From JARRKC01 sp963723965 (GTDB lineage Bacteria; Acidobacteriota; UBA6911; RPQK01; JAPXNP01), in assembly GCA_963723965.1 (NCBI GenBank), contig CAVRSV010000001.1, forward strand, positions 496,001-560,000: a stretch of 64,000 nt of DNA, written 5' to 3'. The notes under the pieces are model-generated. The model was not told the origin of the DNA. It ran no database searches and saw only the letters and a program-made list of their open reading frames with translations. The position numbers were made by a program, and so were the translations under genes. Position 1 is the first letter of the stretch; each line of letters opens with the position of its first letter. Positions 59,535 through 64,000 of this stretch are shown piece by piece.

Positions 59535-59663
59535 GGGACGGAAACAAAGCAGTTGGCGTTTCGAGTCACACAGGAGTAAAATACGAGATGGCGCACCACC
59601 CACACTAGGTTTGGTTGCGTCCCTCCAACGAGGGGGCGGGCTTTTCAGCTCGCCCCTTTTTTT
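59535..59663 (+). ncRNA. Candidate small structured RNA in the 59,414-59,941 intergenic region
   Basis: A possible promoter (TTGGCG at 59553-59558, 18 bases, TAAAAT at 59577-59582) would start a transcript near 59589 that ends about 75 bases later at a strong terminator (59633-59663). Alternatively, GGGACG at 59535-59540 plus following bases can pair with CGTCCC at 59618-59623, which suggests a longer structured leader or 3' UTR. A tiny frame ATG GCG CAC CAC CCA CAC TAG (59588-59608) lies within. No known RNA family was recognised. The remainder of this 528-bp spacer holds nothing else that I can identify. Confidence 0.4.
59633..59663 (+). terminator. Rho-independent terminator
   Basis: A 9-bp stem (GGGGCGGGC with GCTCGCCCC, one G-T pair) closes a 6-base loop TTTTCA and is followed by seven T residues. 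It is the only textbook intrinsic terminator seen in the window. It lies 220 bases after the TPR gene stop and about 280 bases before the TauE/SafE gene. Confidence 0.85.
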
Positions 59664-59941
59664 ATCAAGGGCCTCGGACGCCAACTGCCTTCTATGCATT
59701 TGCACGATCGATGCCAATCTCTCGGTGAAGGTGCCCATGTGGGCTTGAAGGCCCCGGATCAGTGGCGTTTACGGCGACTGGTGCGGACGGTGCCTAGCGC
59801 CTCTGAACGTGCAATCGATCCAGATTATTGGATTCCCATTCGGCTTTTTGAACGCGCGCTCCGATCGGATTGTCTGAGGGTCCCTCCCGCCCGTTTGTGG
59901 CGCAGGGAACGAAAGAGTATCTTCAGTCGGGGAGAGGAGCT

Positions 59942-60793
59942 GTGGTGGACGAAACCTGGGTCCTGGCCGGATGCTTTGGTATCGCTCTGTTCATCTCCTT
60001 CTTTACGTCCATGGCGGGAGTATCCGGCGCTTTCGTCCTCGTGCCGGTGCAGGTCAGCCTGCTGGGGATCACGGGGCCGGTCGTCAGCTCGACCAATCAC
60101 CTCTACAATCTCGTCGCCACTCCCGGCGGCGTTCTGCGTTATTGGCAGGAAGGTCGAATGGCCTGGCGGGTTGCCGTCCTGCTGGCGGCGGGAGGGATAC
60201 CGGGCGCCATCATCGGGGTTTGGCTGCGGATCCGTCTTCTGACTTCGGGCGGGGCCTTCCGGGTCTTCGTGGGAGTCATTCTCCTCCTCCTGGGGCTGCG
60301 GCTGGTGTTCGAGACTCTGCGAAAGGGGAGCGCCGCCCGGCCCGCCCCCGGACGCTCCCGGCGGTTCTCCTGCACCTATCGCGCGCTCGAGTTCGACGGT
60401 CACCTGTATCCGTTCTCGCCTGCGCTGATCGTGGCGATCTCTCTGGCCGTCGGCGTCGTGGGAGGGGCATACGGCGTCGGGGGAGGTGCCTTCATGGCTC
60501 CGATCCTGGTCGGCGTCCTGGGCCTTCCCGTCCACGGGGTCTCCGGAGCACTGCTGGCCGGCACGTTCATGACCTCTGCGGCGGGTGTCGGGGGGTACCA
60601 GCTCTTCGATCTGGCCAACCCCGCGTACCATGCGGCACCCGACTGGTGGCGTGGCCTCGCCTTCGGGCTGGGGGGACTGGTCGGCAGCTACAGCGGAGGC
60701 CGCTGGCAGACCTATTTCTCCCCGCGCTTCATCCGGGGCGTTTTGGCGACGGCCGTGCTGGCTGTTGCACTGCGTTATCTGCTGTTTTCATAA
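59942..60793 (+). CDS. TauE/SafE family (sulfite exporter-like) membrane protein
   Basis: About 283 aa with eight hydrophobic segments. The two halves each have the TauE/SafE pattern (FFTSMAGVSGAFVLVPVQ near residue 20 and GVVGGAYGVGGGAFMAPIL near residue 185), and the N-terminal half has SSTNHLYNLVATPGGVLRYW. The family moves small anions such as sulfite, sulfoacetate or thiosulfate across the inner membrane; the substrate is unassigned. The start is GTG 59942 or the next GTG at 59945, both behind GGAGAGGAG; the TTG further upstream at 59870 would add a polar, non-membrane stretch. Confidence 0.85.
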   Translation: MVDETWVLAGCFGIALFISFFTSMAGVSGAFVLVPVQVSLLGITGPVVSSTNHLYNLVATPGGVLRYWQEGRMAWRVAVLLAAGGIPGAIIGVWLRIRLLTSGGAFRVFVGVILLLLGLRLVFETLRKGSAARPAPGRSRRFSCTYRALEFDGHLYPFSPALIVAISLAVGVVGGAYGVGGGAFMAPILVGVLGLPVHGVSGALLAGTFMTSAAGVGGYQLFDLANPAYHAAPDWWRGLAFGLGGLVGSYSGGRWQTYFSPRFIRGVLATAVLAVALRYLLFS

Positions 60794-60942
60794 CTTGTCG
60801 AGGCGATGGCCACTGCGGCCGGCCTCCGGTGGTTCTTTCGGTGCGGCCCGGAAGATCTGCCCAAGGACTAACCTTTCGCTACGGATTGGAACATAATGAT
60901 CCGCAACAGGGGTGATTTGCCGCATCGCCGGGGGAGGCGCTG

Positions 60943-62265
60943 ATGTCGGAAACTGTCAGATTGGAGCGCCGTGGGGCCGGTGTCCGACAGCTGAATCGGC
61001 TGACAACCTTCGTGCTGGCTGGTGGTCGCGGGGAGAGACTCCATCCGCTGACCAAAGATCGAGCCAAGCCGGCCGTAACCTTTGGAGGGCACTATCGCAT
61101 CATCGATTTCACGCTCTCGAACTGCATCAACTCTGGGATTCGCCGGGTCTACATTCTGACCCAGTACAAATCGATCTCGCTGGCCCGACACATCGGGATG
61201 GGCTGGAACATCTTCCCGAGCGAACTGGAGGAGTTCATCGAAGTCATTCCCGCTCAGCAGCGCTACGGGGAGACCTGGTATCAGGGAACCGCCGACGCCA
61301 TCTACCAGAACATCTACACGATCGTCCGGGACAACCGTGAATTCGTGCTCATCCTGGCCGGAGACCACATCTACAAGATGGACTATTCGAGGATGCTCCG
61401 TTTTCATCTTGACCAGGAAGCGGATGTCACGGTCGGGGCCGTCGAAATGCCGGCCGCCCACTGCACCCAATTCGGCGTCCTGCAGACGGACCCAGAGAAG
61501 CGGATCATCGATTTCCAGGAGAAGCCCGACCGGCCGGCGACGGTTCCCGGACGTCCGGATGTCATCTATGCCTCCATGGGCATCTACCTCTTCAGTCGCG
61601 AGGTGCTGCTCGAGGAGCTGATTCCGACCGTCACCGAGCGCGTGGGTTCCGATTTCGGACAGCACATCCTTCCCTCGGTGGTGGGCCGGCGCGCGGTCTT
61701 TGCCTACGAGTTCGAGGATCAGAACCGGAGGGATTCCCCCTACTGGAGAGACATCGGCACCCTCGACGCCTTCTACGAGGCAAACATGGACCTGGTCTCG
61801 GTGGACCCCCAATTCAACCTCTACGACTCCTACTGGCCGGTCCGAACCTATCAGCGCCAGTTCCCGCCGGCCAAGACGGTCTTCGCCGACCCGGGGGAGG
61901 GCGCGCGCCGCGGAGAGGTGCTGGACTCGCTGGTCTGCAGCGGATGTATCGTCAGCGGCGGCCGGGTGCGCCGCTCGATCCTCTCTCCCTGTGTGCGGAT
62001 CAACAGCTACGCTCAGGTCGAAGACTCCGTCCTGATGGAATCCGTGGAAGTGGGGCGGCACGCGCGGATTCGCAGGGCCATCATAGACAAATACTGCAAG
62101 ATCCAGCCGAACACCGTCATCGGCTATGATCTCGAAGCGGACCGGCGCCGTTTCGTCGTGACCGACGGCGGCGTGGTCGTAATCCCGAGCTCGCGCATCG
62201 TCGGTCCGGAGGAGGATCGTCCCGCCTGGGTGGACCCCGTCGACGGCCTGCCGGGTATGCCATAG
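60943..62265 (+). CDS. glgC: Glucose-1-phosphate adenylyltransferase
   Basis: 440 aa, close to the usual 420-430. The nucleotidyltransferase signature is LAGGRGERLHPLTKDRAKPAV (core GGRGERL and K/PAV), followed by YRIIDFTLSNCINSGIRRV, the WYQGTADAIYQN segment and the glucose-1-phosphate region GIYLFSREVL. The C-terminal left-handed beta-helix is present (CSGCIVSGGRVRRSILSPCV). It makes ADP-glucose for glycogen. GGGGGAGG precedes the ATG. fucI starts 27 bases after the stop; no other glycogen gene is in the window. Confidence 0.96.
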   Translation: MSETVRLERRGAGVRQLNRLTTFVLAGGRGERLHPLTKDRAKPAVTFGGHYRIIDFTLSNCINSGIRRVYILTQYKSISLARHIGMGWNIFPSELEEFIEVIPAQQRYGETWYQGTADAIYQNIYTIVRDNREFVLILAGDHIYKMDYSRMLRFHLDQEADVTVGAVEMPAAHCTQFGVLQTDPEKRIIDFQEKPDRPATVPGRPDVIYASMGIYLFSREVLLEELIPTVTERVGSDFGQHILPSVVGRRAVFAYEFEDQNRRDSPYWRDIGTLDAFYEANMDLVSVDPQFNLYDSYWPVRTYQRQFPPAKTVFADPGEGARRGEVLDSLVCSGCIVSGGRVRRSILSPCVRINSYAQVEDSVLMESVEVGRHARIRRAIIDKYCKIQPNTVIGYDLEADRRRFVVTDGGVVVIPSSRIVGPEEDRPAWVDPVDGLPGMP

Positions 62266-62292
62266 AGGTCGAGTCCAGGGAGGAACGAACCC

Positions 62293-64000
62293 ATGTCCGA
62301 TATCGCCAGTCTCGTCAGGAACAAACCGGCCCAGCGACTCTGCGGGTCCCTGCCCAAGGTCGGAATTCGCCCGGTCATCGACGGTCGCCGAAAAGGGGTC
62401 CGGGAGAGTCTCGAGGATCAGACCCTGGCGATGGCCCGGAATGCCGCCCGCCTGATCTCGTCGAGTCTGCGGCACCCGAACGGGTTGCCCGTGGAGTGCG
62501 TGATCCCGGAGAGCTGTATCGGAGGGGTCGTGGAGGCGGCGCGAACGGCCGAGTTCTTCGCCCGCAGCGGTGTGGGTGTTTCGCTCACGGTGACGCCCTG
62601 CTGGTGTTACGGGACCGAAGTGATGGACACGGATCCCTGGCTGCCCAAGGCAATCTGGGGCTTTAACGGAACGGAGCGACCCGGGGCCGTGTATCTGGCG
62701 GCTGCCTTGGCGGGCTACACGCAGAAGGGACTCCCGGCGTTCGGCATCTACGGCCGGGATGTTCAGGATCGAGACGACACCGGCATCCCGGAGGACGTAC
62801 AACGGCAGCTGCTTCGGTTCACCAAGTCGGGCCTGTCCGTCGCCGAGTTGCGGGGGAAGTCGTATCTGGCCATCGGGGGCGTTTCGATGGGGATCGCTGG
62901 CTCGATCGTCGATCAGGACTTCCTGCAACGCTACCTCGGCATGCGCACCGAGACGGTGGACATGTCAGAGCTGGTCCGTCGTTTCGAGGAAGGGATCTAT
63001 GATCCGGCGGAGTTCGAACGCGCCCGGGCTTGGGCCAGAGACCATTGTCTCGAGGGAGAGGATCCCAATCCGCCGGAGGCCCGGTCCTCGAGGGAGCGGA
63101 AGGACCGAGAATGGGAGACGGTGGTGAAGATGGCCCTCATCGCTCGCGATCTGATGATCGGGAATCCCCGGTTGGAAGAGCTGGGGTTCGGCGAGGAGGC
63201 GCTGGGCAGGAACGCCCTCGTTGCGGGGTTCCAGGGACAGCGACAGTGGACCGATCACTTCCCGAACGGCGATTTCATGGAGGCCATACTCAACTCCTCG
63301 TTCGACTGGAACGGCATTCGCGAAGCCTTTCTGGTGGCGACGGAAAACGATTGTCTGAACGGCGTGACGATGCTGTTTGGGCATCTGCTGACCGATACTG
63401 CACAGATCTTCGCCGATGTCAGGACCTACTGGAGCCCCGAAGCAGTCCGGAGAGTCACGGGAACGTCGCTGACGGGTCGGGCTGCGGGAGGGTTGATTCA
63501 CCTGATCAACTCCGGCTCCTGCACGCTGGACGGCACGGGACTCCAGACCCGGCAGGGGGAGCCGGTCATGAAACCCTTCTGGGAGATTGAAGCGGAGGAA
63601 GCGGCGGCCTGTCTGGCTGCGACGCGCTGGTGTCCGGCGGATCTGGGATACTTTCGAGGGGGAGGGTTCTCTTCTCAGTTCCTGACGCGAGGAGGGATGC
63701 CGGTGACGATGGCCCGTCTCAATCTCGTCAGCGGGCTGGGGCCGGTCCTGCAGCTGGCCGAGGGCTATACCGTCGAACTGACGGCGGAGGTCCACCAGGC
63801 GCTGGATGACCGGACCAACCCAACCTGGCCGACGACCTGGTTTGCCCCCAACCTGACGGGCGCCGAGCCCTTTCGTGACGTCTACACCGTCATGGCCAAC
63901 TGGGGAGCCAATCACGGCGCGCTTGCCTATGGCCATATCGGCGATCGCCTGCTGACGCTGGCCTCCATGCTGAGGATTCCCGTTTCGATGCACAACGTAC
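62293..64000 (+). CDS. fucI: L-fucose isomerase (3' end cut by window)
   Basis: 569 codons are present and the frame is still open at the window edge; E. coli FucI is 591 aa, so roughly 30-40 residues are missing. Matches to FucI run throughout: PKVGIRPVIDGRRKGVRESL at the start, VTPCWCYGTEVMD, AIWGFNGTERPGAVYLAAAL, GGVSMGIAGSIVD and AGFQGQRQWTDHFPNGD. Active-site residues by family knowledge are Glu in ATENDCLNG, Asp in FADVRTYWSPE and His in GANHGALAYG. It interconverts L-fucose and L-fuculose (also D-arabinose) with Mn2+. It is probably co-transcribed with glgC. Confidence 0.96.
   Translation, partial: MSDIASLVRNKPAQRLCGSLPKVGIRPVIDGRRKGVRESLEDQTLAMARNAARLISSSLRHPNGLPVECVIPESCIGGVVEAARTAEFFARSGVGVSLTVTPCWCYGTEVMDTDPWLPKAIWGFNGTERPGAVYLAAALAGYTQKGLPAFGIYGRDVQDRDDTGIPEDVQRQLLRFTKSGLSVAELRGKSYLAIGGVSMGIAGSIVDQDFLQRYLGMRTETVDMSELVRRFEEGIYDPAEFERARAWARDHCLEGEDPNPPEARSSRERKDREWETVVKMALIARDLMIGNPRLEELGFGEEALGRNALVAGFQGQRQWTDHFPNGDFMEAILNSSFDWNGIREAFLVATENDCLNGVTMLFGHLLTDTAQIFADVRTYWSPEAVRRVTGTSLTGRAAGGLIHLINSGSCTLDGTGLQTRQGEPVMKPFWEIEAEEAAACLAATRWCPADLGYFRGGGFSSQFLTRGGMPVTMARLNLVSGLGPVLQLAEGYTVELTAEVHQALDDRTNPTWPTTWFAPNLTGAEPFRDVYTVMANWGANHGALAYGHIGDRLLTLASMLRIPVSMHNV

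Noticed and set aside
59588..59608. His-rich leader peptide (Met-Ala-His-His-Pro-His) as a histidine attenuator.
   Set aside because: No histidine biosynthesis gene follows, and the next gene is a TauE/SafE permease about 280 bases beyond the terminator; six codons are too few for a confident call.

Overview
The window is GC-rich (roughly 60-65%) bacterial chromosome. Its gene content points to a Gram-negative, probably Acidobacteriota: several paralogous CRTAC1 (FG-GAP plus ASPIC/UnbV) exported proteins, an Oar-like TonB-dependent receptor with a carboxypeptidase-regulatory-like plug extension, a very large NHL-repeat exported protein, CHASE2 and FecR signalling proteins, and HemQ. This taxon is an inference from family composition. 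No rRNA, tRNA, CRISPR array, integrase or transposase was seen.

Left third (56-31,484). After one plus-strand CRTAC1 gene, everything up to 31.5 kb is on the minus strand and reads as two operons. Operon B (31,484 down to 14,594) starts at a near-consensus sigma70 promoter preceded by three 10-bp-phased direct repeats. It encodes a 1671-aa NHL/IPT protein, a caspase-fold/TPR protein, a TonB-dependent receptor, a FecR-like/TPR protein, a CHASE2 adenylate cyclase and a carotenoid-cleavage-type dioxygenase. Operon A (14,422 down to 1,775) has its own promoter. It encodes four CRTAC1-type proteins and a small TPR protein, then an acyl carrier protein, a catalytically intact FabF-like ketosynthase and a second ketosynthase-fold protein with all three catalytic residues replaced (chain-length-factor-like). 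Many junctions are 4-bp ATGA/GTGA overlaps, so translation is probably coupled. An apparently complete minimal type II ketosynthase/CLF/ACP set sharing an operon with UnbV-domain proteins is the best candidate for an undescribed system here.

Middle (31.7-50.8 kb). This part is mostly housekeeping: a methyltransferase, YjbQ, a sugar-phosphate-isomerase-like TIM barrel, HemQ, a DsbA-like protein, an aromatic-amino-acid-type PLP decarboxylase with DinB, an OPT peptide transporter with a PqqD-like partner, a large PIG-L deacetylase fusion, YchF, an MFS exporter, and a leuA-leuC-leuD-nfi operon. Two non-coding elements stand out. One is an inverted pair of heptamer-repeat arms around hairpins (34,038-34,241). 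The other is a solo copy (36,330-36,575) of an interspersed element.

Right part (50.8-64 kb). It opens with about 5.5 tandem copies of a 237-bp palindrome-rich unit (50,835-52,145) whose ends form terminal inverted repeats shared with the solo copy at 36.3 kb; paired substitutions between copies preserve the hairpins. Next come a DUF2911 lipoprotein-like exported protein, a DUF6178-like protein, an NCS2 purine permease, and a Fur-type regulator fused to a complete ferritin-like di-iron domain. The remainder is an M24 peptidase, an exported TPR protein, a possible small RNA ending in a strong terminator, a TauE/SafE permease, glgC, and fucI cut by the window end. Several genes (35,053; 35,184; 45,017; 52,891) have a -10 box only 6-10 bases before the start codon and no Shine-Dalgarno, suggesting leaderless mRNAs.
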